Positions 16,630-25,050 are shown, numbered from the stretch's first letter. The stretch: DNA of 64,000 bases from Nitrospirota bacterium (GCA_021791055.1 JAJYXI010000049.1:31977-95976); one strand, 5' to 3'. Made by a program: numbers and translations. Notes: generated by a model from the sequence alone, not told the origin.

Positions 16630-19053
16630 TTATCTTCCTGTCATATTTATAAGCGCCGAGAGTAGTTCATCAGCAACGCTTATCATTTTTGCAGCAGCCT
16701 CAAAGGACTTTTGATATTTGATAAGATTGGCAGCCTCTTCATCAAGATTCACACCGGAGGTCTCCTGTCTTTTCCTTTCCAGCTCTTCCACCATGGTGTT
16801 ATGGAATTTCTGGCTTATTTTCGCCGAATTTGCCTCAACGCCGACGCCGGTGACAACCGAACGGTAAAAATCAGAAGGATTGCTGCCGTTTATAAAACCG
16901 CTGCCTGAAAGGGCGGCAATCAGTTTTGCGTTCATATTGTCGCCAGGTAAAAATGGATAAACTGCAAAATCACTCGCATCAGAACTGCCTGAAGCAATAA
17001 CAGAATTGGAGCTGAATCCAAAAATACTCTCTGCGGTAGTTGTAGAATTGGTCCAGTCTAAAATAATGCTGTTGGGATTTATATTAATAGGAGGCGTAGT
17101 ATCATTATTGGTAATTGTATATTTTTTAGTAGTTGGGTTATAGCTAACCTCGTATTCATAATTTGTACCTGTATCAGCACCTTCCAAAGCATTCTTCAAT
17201 ACCTTTGCAAGCTCGCTCCTTGTGTATGTCCCCCTGGGTATGGTAACAGTCGTATATGTAGTCCCTCCGTCTTCGCTGAATCTGAGTGTATTGTTGGAAC
17301 TGTCTATAAGGATTGAGCCGCCTTTGATTTCATTAACACTTTCCGCATAACCGCTAACCGGAATAACGGAATCAGCATCGGAGGTAAATCCGAAAAGGTC
17401 TTCTGCTGTTGTATTTTGCGACGTCCAGCTAATGGTAGTGCCGCCTGCAACTGTGTTGTTTGTAACCTTAAACTTATTTGTCTGGGCGTCGAATGTTACA
17501 GTGGCAGCGCCGGCTCCAAGCAAGGCATTTAATTGTGTCTGGAGTTCATTTGCGAGTTCGAATCTGTTATAGCTGCCGTTGGAAAGCGTAACAGGATTCC
17601 CGTTAACAATAATTGTGTCATTTACACCTGTGGTAATCGTAAACTTCGTATCCAGATCCCCTGCTGCTGCCGCTATTTTATTCGGATCGGTGATCGCCAC
17701 ACCCATGCCCATTGCAGCATTCGTATTAGGCCGCACAGTGAAGGTTTCGAAGGTTGGAGAGGTACCTAATAAAGTAGCCTGCGCACCGTCTATCTTGACA
17801 TTTATACCAGAAAACTGAAGTGTCCTCGTGTTTGCTACAGTGGTATCAATATTAATCTTTGTGGGATCAATTGTTGTCCATGTCTTCCCATCGGTGGATT
17901 CCTGAATGCGCCAGTATATGCCTGTAGCCCCCTCCTGTTGATAACCAGTTCCCCCAGTGGTGTTATAATTTATCTGGTACTGCTTTTCGAAATTCACCTG
18001 ACTGAGATTTGATATGGTCACATTAGCGTCTGTAATAGACCCGCCGGATGTGCTTGAGTCCTTTGTTGTAAAAGGTGAGCTTATATTAGTGAAGAAATAA
18101 TTTCCTGTAGAGTTATCGAGCCCATAACCGCTTGTATGATATTGATTTGTTGTTAAGGTAAGTTCAAGGGCAAAGGCATTCAGCCTGTTCATAATGGAAG
18201 TAGTCTCTGTCTCTCTTAAATCAATATTAGCCTTCAGTTCGCCGCCTGTTATATAACTGGTGACCTCCTTTATTTCGTCTGGTAAATCTACATAAAAGTG
18301 CATATTGTTCTCTGTGTCTGTAGAAACACTCATCTCATATATCTTACCGCCGTCAACAATAGGCGTTCCGCCTATGAGTACAGAATACCTTCCGACACTA
18401 TCTTCAAAGGTGCTAACCTTAACTATTTCATTCAATCTTTCGATGAGATAATCCCTTTGGTCTTTTAGATCCAGAGCCCCGGGAGATGTGGCAATCTTCT
18501 CATTTAAGTCTGCAATTTTTGATGCAATGCTCTTTACCTCATCTACAAGGCTCTGGCTGCTCTTGTATAACTCTGTGCGTTCATCATCAACAGAGACATA
18601 AGCCCTGTTTAGTCGTGAGGCAAGATATTCGGCCTTTTTAATTAACAGCGTTCTCTGTGCATACCCCTCGGGATTCTGGGAAACCTCCTGCCATGCATTG
18701 AAAAAATCTGTAATGGCTGGACTTATGCCTGTATCGGATGCCTCGTTAAAAATATTCTCTATCTTTAAGATGCCTTTCTGGTAAGCATCCCAGTATGAAA
18801 GGTTTGATTTTTCCGTCCTCACCTGAAGGGTCGTAAAGGCATCGTACATCCTCTTTATTTCTGTAATCCTGACCCCCCTACCGGTCATTCCAATGGAAGT
18901 TACTGTTCCTGTTGGTATATTTTCTAAAATTAGATCCTGTCTTGTATAACCAGGTGTTGAGGCATTGGCAACATTATGGGCTGTGGTATCGAGTGCCCTT
19001 CTTGTCGTCAGCAGGGCGGTTTTGCCGATGTCAAACAGACCCAATACAGACAT
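16630..19053 (-). CDS. flgK: Flagellar hook-filament junction protein FlgK
   Basis: An 807-residue hook-associated protein 1, much longer than E. coli FlgK (about 547). The N-terminal rod/hook motif is GLFDIGKTALLTTRRALDTT with ANASTPGYTRQD. The C-terminus (SGVNLDEEAANLIKYQKSFEAAAKMISVADEL) is the family signature. The extra length lies in residues ~330-720. It includes two tandem related modules, each with a Gly-x-Tyr start, an ELA..L helix, a Lys-x-(K/Y)-x-TNN strand and a TTAE-x-(L/I)-FGF end. The same module occurs once in the larger FlgE. These are probably surface-exposed variable domains. It begins directly at the flgN stop. Confidence 0.95.
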   Translation of the reverse strand: MSVLGLFDIGKTALLTTRRALDTTAHNVANASTPGYTRQDLILENIPTGTVTSIGMTGRGVRITEIKRMYDAFTTLQVRTEKSNLSYWDAYQKGILKIENIFNEASDTGISPAITDFFNAWQEVSQNPEGYAQRTLLIKKAEYLASRLNRAYVSVDDERTELYKSSQSLVDEVKSIASKIADLNEKIATSPGALDLKDQRDYLIERLNEIVKVSTFEDSVGRYSVLIGGTPIVDGGKIYEMSVSTDTENNMHFYVDLPDEIKEVTSYITGGELKANIDLRETETTSIMNRLNAFALELTLTTNQYHTSGYGLDNSTGNYFFTNISSPFTTKDSSTSGGSITDANVTISNLSQVNFEKQYQINYNTTGGTGYQQEGATGIYWRIQESTDGKTWTTIDPTKINIDTTVANTRTLQFSGINVKIDGAQATLLGTSPTFETFTVRPNTNAAMGMGVAITDPNKIAAAAGDLDTKFTITTGVNDTIIVNGNPVTLSNGSYNRFELANELQTQLNALLGAGAATVTFDAQTNKFKVTNNTVAGGTTISWTSQNTTAEDLFGFTSDADSVIPVSGYAESVNEIKGGSILIDSSNNTLRFSEDGGTTYTTVTIPRGTYTRSELAKVLKNALEGADTGTNYEYEVSYNPTTKKYTITNNDTTPPININPNSIILDWTNSTTTAESIFGFSSNSVIASGSSDASDFAVYPFLPGDNMNAKLIAALSGSGFINGSNPSDFYRSVVTGVGVEANSAKISQKFHNTMVEELERKRQETSGVNLDEEAANLIKYQKSFEAAAKMISVADELLSALINMTGR

Positions 19054-19491
19054 TTATGCCTCCACCGATATTTTCTGGCGTGCACTTACATCAAAGCTGC
19101 TCAAAAAATTATATGAGGTCTTTATGTAATAGAGCGACTTTTCAATCAATACGCTGTTGAATCTGTTCAGTTCGGATATGCTGTGTATTATGGATGTAAA
19201 CTTGGATGCTATAGCTGTCAGTTTTTCCCTGTACCCGCTGTCTGCCATTCTGGCAACCTCTGATATGGTTTTATTTTTAAAACCAAGTGCATCAAGTATC
19301 CTCTCGCGAGTCTCATCGCATACCCTTATCTGGGTCGTTATTGCCTCCTTGTCGCTCAACAGCGACTCAAGTGCCCTTGGGTCGAGACTTACTATCACAT
19401 CCTTTTCCTTCTGTAATAGATCGACCATCTGTGTACAAAGGGAAAACTCCTTCTCCAGCGCATTAATTAAGTCCTCATATAATTGAGTCAA
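19054..19491 (-). CDS. flgN: Export chaperone FlgN for FlgK/FlgL
   Basis: A 145-residue, almost wholly helical protein matching the FlgN family, which holds FlgK and FlgL unfolded for export. It sits between flgM and flgK, the classic position. The start is TTG at 19491 with GGAGG six bases upstream; no in-frame ATG is better placed. It overlaps the flgM end by 17 bases, which suggests coupled translation. Sequence similarity within this family is low, so the call rests mainly on helical pattern, length and position. Confidence 0.85.
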   Translation of the reverse strand: MTQLYEDLINALEKEFSLCTQMVDLLQKEKDVIVSLDPRALESLLSDKEAITTQIRVCDETRERILDALGFKNKTISEVARMADSGYREKLTAIASKFTSIIHSISELNRFNSVLIEKSLYYIKTSYNFLSSFDVSARQKISVEA

Positions 19492-19768
19492 TTATAGCCT
19501 CCTCTAAAAGTTTGCCTGCTACCGCCTCACCTTTGACATTGTAAGTGCCGGCATTGATAGCATTTTTAATTTCATCCACCCGGTCTGTCCTTATCTCAGG
19601 GAGTTTGCTGACCTCTATCTGAAGTCTGCCAATCTCCTTGGCTTTTTCGGAGACCGTTACCTGATCCTTGGATAAAACCTCCTCAGACCTTTCTCCTGCC
19701 TTTTCCTTAGCCCTGTCAGGCTTCTGCAAATTAGACCCGACAACTTCAATCTTATCCGTTATCCTCAT
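19475..19768 (-). CDS. flgM: Anti-sigma-28 factor FlgM
   Basis: A 97-residue small protein that binds sigma-28 (FliA, encoded at 44360-45091) until export after hook completion. The N-terminus is polar and probably disordered. The C-terminal half carries the FlgM pattern SEKAKEIGRLQIEV...RTDRVDEIKNAINAGTYNVKGEAVAGKLLE, here recognisable from the RVDEIKNAINAGTYNV core. A GGAGG-type site precedes the ATG. It is the first gene of flgM-flgN-flgK-flgL-csrA-fliW and has a sigma-28-like promoter, giving the usual feedback loop. Confidence 0.92.
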   Translation of the reverse strand: MRITDKIEVVGSNLQKPDRAKEKAGERSEEVLSKDQVTVSEKAKEIGRLQIEVSKLPEIRTDRVDEIKNAINAGTYNVKGEAVAGKLLEEAIIDSII

Positions 19769-19815
19769 CTTTAAATCCTCCTTTCTATGGCTATTAGCAC
19801 ATAGTTCTATATATT

Positions 19816-19842
19816 ATATCGGAGGATTTAGCTAAAAATTAA
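19816..19842 (-). promoter_or_regulatory. Sigma-28-like promoter for flgM operon
   Basis: On the minus strand TTAATTTT, 11 bases, then TCCGATAT, against the consensus TAAAGTTT-N11-GCCGATAA (6/8 and 6/8 matches, correct spacing). It lies about 50 bases before the flgM ATG and suits a late-class operon controlled by FliA and FlgM. Confidence 0.55.
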
Positions 19843-19852
19843 CCAACCATAA

Positions 19853-20605
19853 TTAACCAATCATATTGGCAGGATCCACAGGCACCCCGCCTTTCCTCAC
19901 CTCAAAGTGGAGATGTGGACCTGTTGATCTCCCTGTCGAGCCTGACAACGCTATAGTCTTGTTTTTATCCACAACATCTCCGGTCTTAACAAGGTTAACA
20001 GAATTATGGGCATAAAGGCTTGTCAGACCATTTTCATGCTCCACAATTACACAGTTCCCGTACCCTGATGAAAATCCGCTGAAAACCACCCTGCCCGATG
20101 CCGCAGATGCCACCGGTGTACCCTCCGGCATAGCAATATCTATCCCATTGTGATGCCGTAGTTTTCCATCAATAGGGTCGTGTCTCAAGCCGTATCCCGA
20201 GGTTATTCTGCTGTCTGCAGGGATATTTAGTTTTCCATCGAAATGCAGGCTATGTTTATCCGCTTTTGGAAAAACATTAAGTTCTGGTTTGGAATTCTGA
20301 TTTCCTGACAGTGGACTTCTCAAAAAGAAATCTCCAAATCCGATTCCCCTTTCGGCAAGGGATTTGGAAATCTCTGATGTTATATAAGGCATATATGTCG
20401 AAACAGTCCTGTCTTTGCCAAAAGATGTCTGTTCCATCATTACCTTCAAAAACTCGTTCAGAAAAACGGTTTCCATCTGTTTTGCTATAGCCTTTGGGTC
20501 ATTTGAGTTAAGAGTTTGGAGTTTAGGATTTACCCCCCCTTGCCCCCCCTTACCAAGGGGGGGATTAGGGGGGGTATCTGACTGCTGATTGCTGACTATC
20601 TTCAC
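19853..20605 (-). CDS. flgJ: Rod-binding FlgJ with C-terminal M23 peptidase domain
   Basis: A 250-residue protein. Residues ~35-97 are the rod-binding FlgJ N-domain (PKAIAKQMETVFLNEFLKVM, ending GIGFGDFF). Residues ~125-250 are a LytM/M23 metallopeptidase: H152 in HHNGID with D156, H200 in YAH, and HLHFE at 231-235, the full Zn site. E. coli FlgJ instead has a muramidase there, so here the rod gap in peptidoglycan is probably opened by cutting peptide cross-links. The start is GTG overlapping the flgI stop. The first ~25 residues are encoded by a heptamer arm and a C-rich palindrome and replace any normal N-terminus. The gene is the last of the flgF operon. Confidence 0.9.
   Translation of the reverse strand: MKIVSNQQSDTPPNPPLGKGGQGGVNPKLQTLNSNDPKAIAKQMETVFLNEFLKVMMEQTSFGKDRTVSTYMPYITSEISKSLAERGIGFGDFFLRSPLSGNQNSKPELNVFPKADKHSLHFDGKLNIPADSRITSGYGLRHDPIDGKLRHHNGIDIAMPEGTPVASAASGRVVFSGFSSGYGNCVIVEHENGLTSLYAHNSVNLVKTGDVVDKNKTIALSGSTGRSTGPHLHFEVRKGGVPVDPANMIG
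20530..20598. repeat. C-rich palindrome plus heptamer arm at flgJ start
   Basis: Positions 20530-20576 hold the C-run/G-run palindrome centred on CCTTACCAAGG. Positions 20577-20598 are CTGCTGA/TTGCTGA units. They encode [20 protein letters not shown] of FlgJ. Arrangement and frame match the copy at pyrD. Confidence 0.8.
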
Positions 20606-21741
20606 ATTATCACCAGTTCTGCCCTAAGACTTCCTGAAGTCTTAATCGCCTGTAAAATTGCCACGAGGTCTTTTGGCGTTACACCCAGCACATTAAGCGC
20701 TTTGACCAACTCGCCTATTGTTGCTCCTTTTACTTCAACCAGAGGGGCCTTCTTTTCTTCCGCCTTCATTTCTACCTTAGGAACTATAACCGTTTCTGCA
20801 GATGGAGGAGCAAACGGAGGGGGCTGAACAACTTCATACTCAACTTTAATTTCTATTGTTAACCCGCCATGAGCAAGGGCAATCGGATTTATGCGGACAT
20901 TTTCACCGATGACAACCGTACCGGTCCTTTCATTAATCACAACCCTTGCAGGCATATCCACATCTACGTTTATAAGTTCGATTTTTGACATTAACTCTAC
21001 TACCCTGTTCGCGTAGACATCAGGAGCTTTTATGGAGACAACCGATGGTCCCTCAGCTTTAGCAAAGCTTCCTCCAAGACTCCCATTTATTCCATCAGCT
21101 ATTTTTTTTGCAGTTGTAATATCCTGAACCGTTAATAAAAGATCCAGCCTGTGCTTATCATTTAATTGCACAGGGACCTCTTTTTCCACAATTGCGCCAT
21201 TAGGCACAGAACCCACATTAGGATGATTCTTAATCGCCTGAGCGCCTGTTCCACCAGCCACAAAACCACCGATGGATACAGAACCCTGCGCAACTGCATA
21301 AACATTACCATCAGGCCCCTTCAATGGCGTCATCAAGAGAGTTCCTCCCTGAAGACTTTTTGCATCGCCGATAGACGATACCTGCACATCCACCTTCGAT
21401 CCGGGTCTTACCATCGTGGGCAATTTTGCAGTAACTATTACCGCTGCTATATTCTTTGTCTTTCCCTTTAAATCGGCAGCATTTATACTGATTCCCATTC
21501 TTGTAAGCATGTTGGCAAAGGGCTGGAATATGTACGTACCAATTTTATCCCCGGTGCCGTTAAGCCCGGCAACAATTCCGTATCCTATAAGCTCATTTTC
21601 CCTTATGCCCGAGAATGAGGCGACATCCTTTATCCTCTCAGCATGAACGACAGTGAACAGTGAACAGTGAACAGTGAACAGTAAAAAACAAAAAACAACA
21701 GCTTTTTTCATTTTTTCAATATATCCGGTTTTTGAATTCAT
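20602..21741 (-). CDS. flgI: Flagellar P-ring protein FlgI
   Basis: A 379-residue periplasmic ring protein around the rod in the peptidoglycan layer. After the signal peptide the mature part starts ERIKDVASFSGIRENELIGYG, the family hallmark, and it continues with GLNGTGDK and TRMGI. The ending AIKTSGSLRAELVIM is also typical. The ATG at 21741 has AGGAG upstream. The signal peptide (hydrophobic FCFLLFTVHCSLFTVVHA) is encoded by four tandem TGTTCAC heptamers, read in successive frames. It overlaps flgJ by 4 bases. Confidence 0.96.
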   Translation of the reverse strand: MNSKTGYIEKMKKAVVFCFLLFTVHCSLFTVVHAERIKDVASFSGIRENELIGYGIVAGLNGTGDKIGTYIFQPFANMLTRMGISINAADLKGKTKNIAAVIVTAKLPTMVRPGSKVDVQVSSIGDAKSLQGGTLLMTPLKGPDGNVYAVAQGSVSIGGFVAGGTGAQAIKNHPNVGSVPNGAIVEKEVPVQLNDKHRLDLLLTVQDITTAKKIADGINGSLGGSFAKAEGPSVVSIKAPDVYANRVVELMSKIELINVDVDMPARVVINERTGTVVIGENVRINPIALAHGGLTIEIKVEYEVVQPPPFAPPSAETVIVPKVEMKAEEKKAPLVEVKGATIGELVKALNVLGVTPKDLVAILQAIKTSGSLRAELVIM

Positions 21742-21792
21742 TCTTTATGCTCCTTTTTGCTATTCACTAACCACTGTTCACTATTCACTGTC
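21650..21792. repeat. Heptamer-arm hairpin around the flgI start
   Basis: The arm at 21650-21682 has GTGAACA units in tandem, and the arm at 21761-21792 has the complementary TTCACTA/TTCACTG units. They bracket the flgI ribosome site and start codon. The inner arm encodes LFTVHCSLFTV of the signal peptide. Folding of the mRNA could mask the start, which is inference. Confidence 0.75.
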
Positions 21793-21793
21793 T

Positions 21794-22564
21794 TTAAAAC
21801 GGCCATACCTTATCCAAAAATCTCACTAACCATCCCTGTGACTGCTTGTCATCCAGAACACCATCTCCAACAAAGTATATCTGGGCATCAGCTACATATT
21901 GCGACAAGACTGTGTTACTCGGAGATATATCATCCGGTCTCACAATACCTCTTAATACCAGTATCTCCTTTTCATTGTTCACGACCACCTCTTTCCTTGA
22001 TTCAAGCACAAGGTTCGAGTTAGGCAAAACCTCCACAACCTTTGCAGTTATCGTGCCGGCAAGCTTTCCTTCCCTTGCTGTATCGCCCTTGCCTTTAAAA
22101 TCAGACTTCCCGCTGCCTTTTGCAGACGGAGAAAACACATTGGTACCTTTATAAAAACCATTTACCATAGGTAGCTTTTGTATGCCAAAGTCTTTATCCA
22201 TCCCGAAAAGGTCGTCCAACCCATAATCTCCAGATGAATCACGATTTGCATTGGTCGTCGCCTTCTTAGATGCAACAGATTTTTCATTAATAACTATTGT
22301 CACAAGATCGTTTGTTCTCCTCGCCCTTCTGTCTTCAAAAAGAGATGCACCGTCTTTCCACAGAGAGCCTTCGGATGAGTATGTCTCTTTCTCCTTTGTC
22401 TCCACATATTTCTGAGGCATTGGTGCGCTCTTTATATCACGGGCATCCTTTAAGCCGGAACAACCAATAAGGACTGCAGATAGTAGCCAGTAGCCAGTAG
22501 TCAATAGCAAAAATTTTATCTTTGACTCTTGACTCTTGACTCTCGACTCTCGACTCTCTTTCAT
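21794..22564 (-). CDS. flgH: Flagellar L-ring lipoprotein FlgH
   Basis: A 256-residue outer-membrane ring lipoprotein. The lipobox is VLIGC with the lipidated cysteine at about residue 35. Family motifs follow: SLWKDGASLFEDRRARRTNDLVTI and NSNLVLESRKEVVVNNEKEILVLRGIVRPDDI, with GIVRPDDIS the best known. The n-region and hydrophobic core of the signal peptide (MKESRESRVKSQESKI, then LLLTTGYWLLS) come entirely from two heptamer arrays. The start ATG overlaps the flgA stop (ATGA), so coupled translation is likely. Confidence 0.95.
   Translation of the reverse strand: MKESRESRVKSQESKIKFLLLTTGYWLLSAVLIGCSGLKDARDIKSAPMPQKYVETKEKETYSSEGSLWKDGASLFEDRRARRTNDLVTIVINEKSVASKKATTNANRDSSGDYGLDDLFGMDKDFGIQKLPMVNGFYKGTNVFSPSAKGSGKSDFKGKGDTAREGKLAGTITAKVVEVLPNSNLVLESRKEVVVNNEKEILVLRGIVRPDDISPSNTVLSQYVADAQIYFVGDGVLDDKQSQGWLVRFLDKVWPF
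22479..22558. repeat. Heptamer arrays encoding the FlgH signal peptide
   Basis: On the plus strand 22479-22506 has TAGCCAG units, and 22521-22558 has GACTCTT/GACTCTC units. On the minus strand the second encodes ESRESRVKSQES and the first TTGYWLLS. The arms are partly complementary (AGTCAA/TTGACT). Confidence 0.75.
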
Positions 22565-23310
22565 ATCTTCACCCTCACTGTATTTGATGATGTCAGAACT
22601 CCGCTCACCTCTTTTTTAGAGACATCGCATAAAACCCGTGCCGTCCCGCCTATAACAGCATCGCTCCTAAGCACCCCTTGAGTTGTTATAATCATATTAC
22701 TCCCTTCCACAACAACATCAACCTTTTGCCCCCTTTTAATGCTCAATTGAGTTGTTAAATGATCAACTCTTATAATAACCCCCTGCCCTATATTTGCCCT
22801 AAGAACCTTCTTCTCGATATCGTTTCTGTTTAATGCCGCACCAGCAGGCAATTTTGAGCTTTTTTGTCTTACGGCATAGAAATCTTCTGGAGTCAATGCC
22901 GTTCCCTTCGTGAGAGGCCTTGAGGTAATAAAAACATCCACAAGGACATCATAAGACGCCTCAACAATTATATTTTTCCTGCCCATCCTCTTATCTCTAA
23001 GGCCAACCGTAAAATTAATCTTATTACGCCCGGCATATCCATTCATTACTACAGTGCTAACTTTATAACCCTCTAAACCATCTAAAGCGTCCATCCCTTC
23101 AACCACTCTCAATCCATTAATCTCAACATCTTCAGAAACCGAATTTTTCAGCTCCTTCAGTATCATCCGGTTAATATCTGACATCAGGTTTTCCTTTTCA
23201 GCAGATTCAGATATACCGGTGAGCAGTAAGCAGCAAGCGCTAAACACTAACAGATAGAAGATGATTTTCTTCCTATCGCCTATTGCCCATTGCCTATCGC
23301 CTTTCATCAT
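22561..23310 (-). CDS. flgA: P-ring assembly chaperone FlgA
   Basis: A 249-residue periplasmic chaperone for FlgI polymerisation. It has a signal peptide at residues 1-~37, then an N-terminal domain. The SAF domain (~115-180) begins VFITSRPLTKGTALTPEDF and contains VLRANIGQGVIIRVDHL. The C-terminal ending (GTARVLCDVSKKEVSGVLTSSNTVRVKI) is typical. GAGGAG lies before the first ATG. The charged n-region GDRQWAIGDRKK and the hydrophobic core both lie in heptamer arrays. Confidence 0.92.
   Translation of the reverse strand: MMKGDRQWAIGDRKKIIFYLLVFSACCLLLTGISESAEKENLMSDINRMILKELKNSVSEDVEINGLRVVEGMDALDGLEGYKVSTVVMNGYAGRNKINFTVGLRDKRMGRKNIIVEASYDVLVDVFITSRPLTKGTALTPEDFYAVRQKSSKLPAGAALNRNDIEKKVLRANIGQGVIIRVDHLTTQLSIKRGQKVDVVVEGSNMIITTQGVLRSDAVIGGTARVLCDVSKKEVSGVLTSSNTVRVKI
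23219..23301. repeat. Heptamer-arm hairpin encoding the FlgA signal peptide
   Basis: The left arm has GAGCAGT/AAGCAGC/AAGCGCT units and the right arm CTATCGC/CTATTGC/CCATTGC units, separated by a T-rich spacer. On the minus strand these encode GDRQWAIGDR and SACCLLL of the FlgA signal peptide. Confidence 0.7.
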
Positions 23311-24099
23311 CTATCTCCTCAATGCAGCTGCGGTCTGGAGCATCTCATCAGATGCCTGAACAGCCTTTGAATTAAGGTCATACGCCCTCTGAGCGACTAT
23401 AAGATTTGCCAATTCTTCCACAACATTAACATTGGACATCTCAAGAACACCTTGATTTATGGTACCGCGTCCCTCAGTTCCAGGAGTGCCGGTAATAGCC
23501 TCGCCAGAGGCATCTGTGGATAAAAACAGATTCTTACCCATTGCAAGAAGACCTGCGGGATTAATAAATCTTGATGTTTCGATTGTACCAATCTCAACAG
23601 GTGTAGTGCTGCCTGCCTGCAACACAGTCACGCGTCCGTCAGAAGCTATGGTAATTTTAGTCGTATCTGAGGGAATCGTAATCGCCGGCTCAAGGGGATA
23701 GCCGTCTGAAGTTACAATCCTGCCGTCTCTGTCGAGCTTAAATGCCCCTGCTCTTGTATATGCAATAGTCCCATCAGGCCTCGTAACCTGAAAAAAGCCG
23801 TCACCTTCTATAACGAGGTCGAGGTCATTGCCTGTATTCACAAAATCACCCTGCGTAAAAAGCTTCTGGACTGCAACAGGCTTAACGCCAAGACCTACCT
23901 GGATTCCGGTGGGTATCTGAATTCCCTCTCCTGATGGAGCGCCGGGCGCCTTTATTGTCTGATAAATCAAATCCTGAAAATCAGCCCTGCCTCTCTTATA
24001 GCCAACAGTATTTACATTTGCGAGATTGTTTGATATGACATCCACATTAAGCGACTGTGCATGCATGCCTGTTGCTGCCGTAAAAAGCGATCTTATCAT
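23311..24099 (-). CDS. flgG: Flagellar distal rod protein FlgG
   Basis: A 262-residue distal rod subunit. It starts [33 protein letters not shown], of which [18 protein letters not shown] is the rod-family signature, and it has the FlgG-specific stretch following it ([14 protein letters not shown]). The C-terminus is [33 protein letters not shown], typical for FlgG. Length equals E. coli FlgG. It follows flgF by 12 bases and abuts flgA. Confidence 0.96.
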   Translation of the reverse strand: MIRSLFTAATGMHAQSLNVDVISNNLANVNTVGYKRGRADFQDLIYQTIKAPGAPSGEGIQIPTGIQVGLGVKPVAVQKLFTQGDFVNTGNDLDLVIEGDGFFQVTRPDGTIAYTRAGAFKLDRDGRIVTSDGYPLEPAITIPSDTTKITIASDGRVTVLQAGSTTPVEIGTIETSRFINPAGLLAMGKNLFLSTDASGEAITGTPGTEGRGTINQGVLEMSNVNVVEELANLIVAQRAYDLNSKAVQASDEMLQTAAALRR

Positions 24100-24111
24100 T
24101 CCAATACCCCC

Positions 24112-24846
24112 TTATACTTTTGCAATCTCAGATACAGCCCTCTGAGACAAGTCGTCAAAGTTTTTAATAACCTTCTGAGCTGTTTCGTACTGCCTTAATG
24201 CAGTTATTATGCCAACCATCTCCTGAATCGGATTTACATTAGACATCTCAATGCTTCCTTGCAATATTTCGCCTTTAGATGCACCTGCTTCATCGCCGGA
24301 GAACAATGAATTTCCGACATGCTGCACATTGTTAAGATTTACCAGCTTGAGCCTGCCTGCGACATTGCCGTTTACATAAATATTCCCGTCGGGAGCTATG
24401 TTTATATTGGCTGTGCTTATGCTTTCTCCCTCAATCCTGATCGGCTTATTTGCCGTATCCATAACCCTCTGTCCATTTCCTGTAACCATGTATCCGCCTT
24501 TATCCATGCTAAAAGAACCATTTCTGGTGTAATAAATCCTTCCCTTGCTTTCGACTGCAAAAAAACCATCCCCTTTTATTGCGAGATCGAGAGGGTTTCC
24601 TGTTGTCTTTATATTTCCTTCAGAGGTGTCTATATGATATGTCCCCAAATATGCCATTGCCCTTGCATCAGGATAAACTGCATTATGTTTTTGCGCAACA
24701 CCTTCTAATAAAGGATAGAGACGGGAAGAAAATGAAGTTTTTTTGTAGCCTGCAGTGCCGGCATTCGCCAAATTATTGGCGACACTGTCCAGTTCTTGAC
24801 TTCTCAGCACCGCCCCTGTCATTGCTATGTACACGCCTTTATACAT
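24112..24846 (-). CDS. flgF: Flagellar proximal rod protein FlgF
   Basis: A 244-residue rod protein of the FlgF/FlgG family with N-terminal SVANNLANAGTAGYKK and C-terminal EMSNVNPIQEMVGIITALRQYETAQKVIKNFDDL, both resembling FlgF. It is distinguished from FlgG by sequence and by its place just before flgG. AAGGAT precedes the ATG. It is the first gene of flgF-flgG-flgA-flgH-flgI-flgJ, with a sigma-54 promoter upstream. Confidence 0.92.
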   Translation of the reverse strand: MYKGVYIAMTGAVLRSQELDSVANNLANAGTAGYKKTSFSSRLYPLLEGVAQKHNAVYPDARAMAYLGTYHIDTSEGNIKTTGNPLDLAIKGDGFFAVESKGRIYYTRNGSFSMDKGGYMVTGNGQRVMDTANKPIRIEGESISTANINIAPDGNIYVNGNVAGRLKLVNLNNVQHVGNSLFSGDEAGASKGEILQGSIEMSNVNPIQEMVGIITALRQYETAQKVIKNFDDLSQRAVSEIAKV

Positions 24847-24897
24847 AATTATCCTTTTTGGCAGCCATCCTTTTCTTTCAGAGTTGTAAGTATAAAA

Positions 24898-24912
24898 GCA
24901 ATATTGATGCCA
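24898..24912 (-). promoter_or_regulatory. Sigma-54 promoter for flgF operon
   Basis: On the minus strand TGGCATC-AATA-TTGC then TTT, with the exact GG-N10-GC spacing of the sigma-54 consensus TGGCACG-N4-TTGC. It lies about 52 bases before the flgF ATG, with a transcription start expected near 24887. Confidence 0.75.
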
Positions 24913-24916
24913 ATAA

Positions 24917-25018
24917 TTTTAAACTGTTTAAACGATTTGAACAAAGCGGCATATAACAACCAATGGCTTAAACTTGTTCCGTACGGTTCAAATGGTTCAA
25001 ACAGTTCGAGGGTTCAAA
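24917..25018. repeat. Nine-base-unit inverted repeat upstream of flgF
   Basis: The left arm has TTTAAACTG/TTTAAACGA/TTTGAACAA units and the right arm GGTTCAAAT/GGTTCAAAC/AGTTCGAGG units, complementary to each other. It resembles the heptamer hairpins but has a 9-base period. It lies directly upstream of the sigma-54 promoter, where an activator would bind, and could also serve as a terminator structure. Confidence 0.65.
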
Positions 25019-25050
25019 ATGGTGGGAAATTTTTTCCTGAGGTAGGAAAA

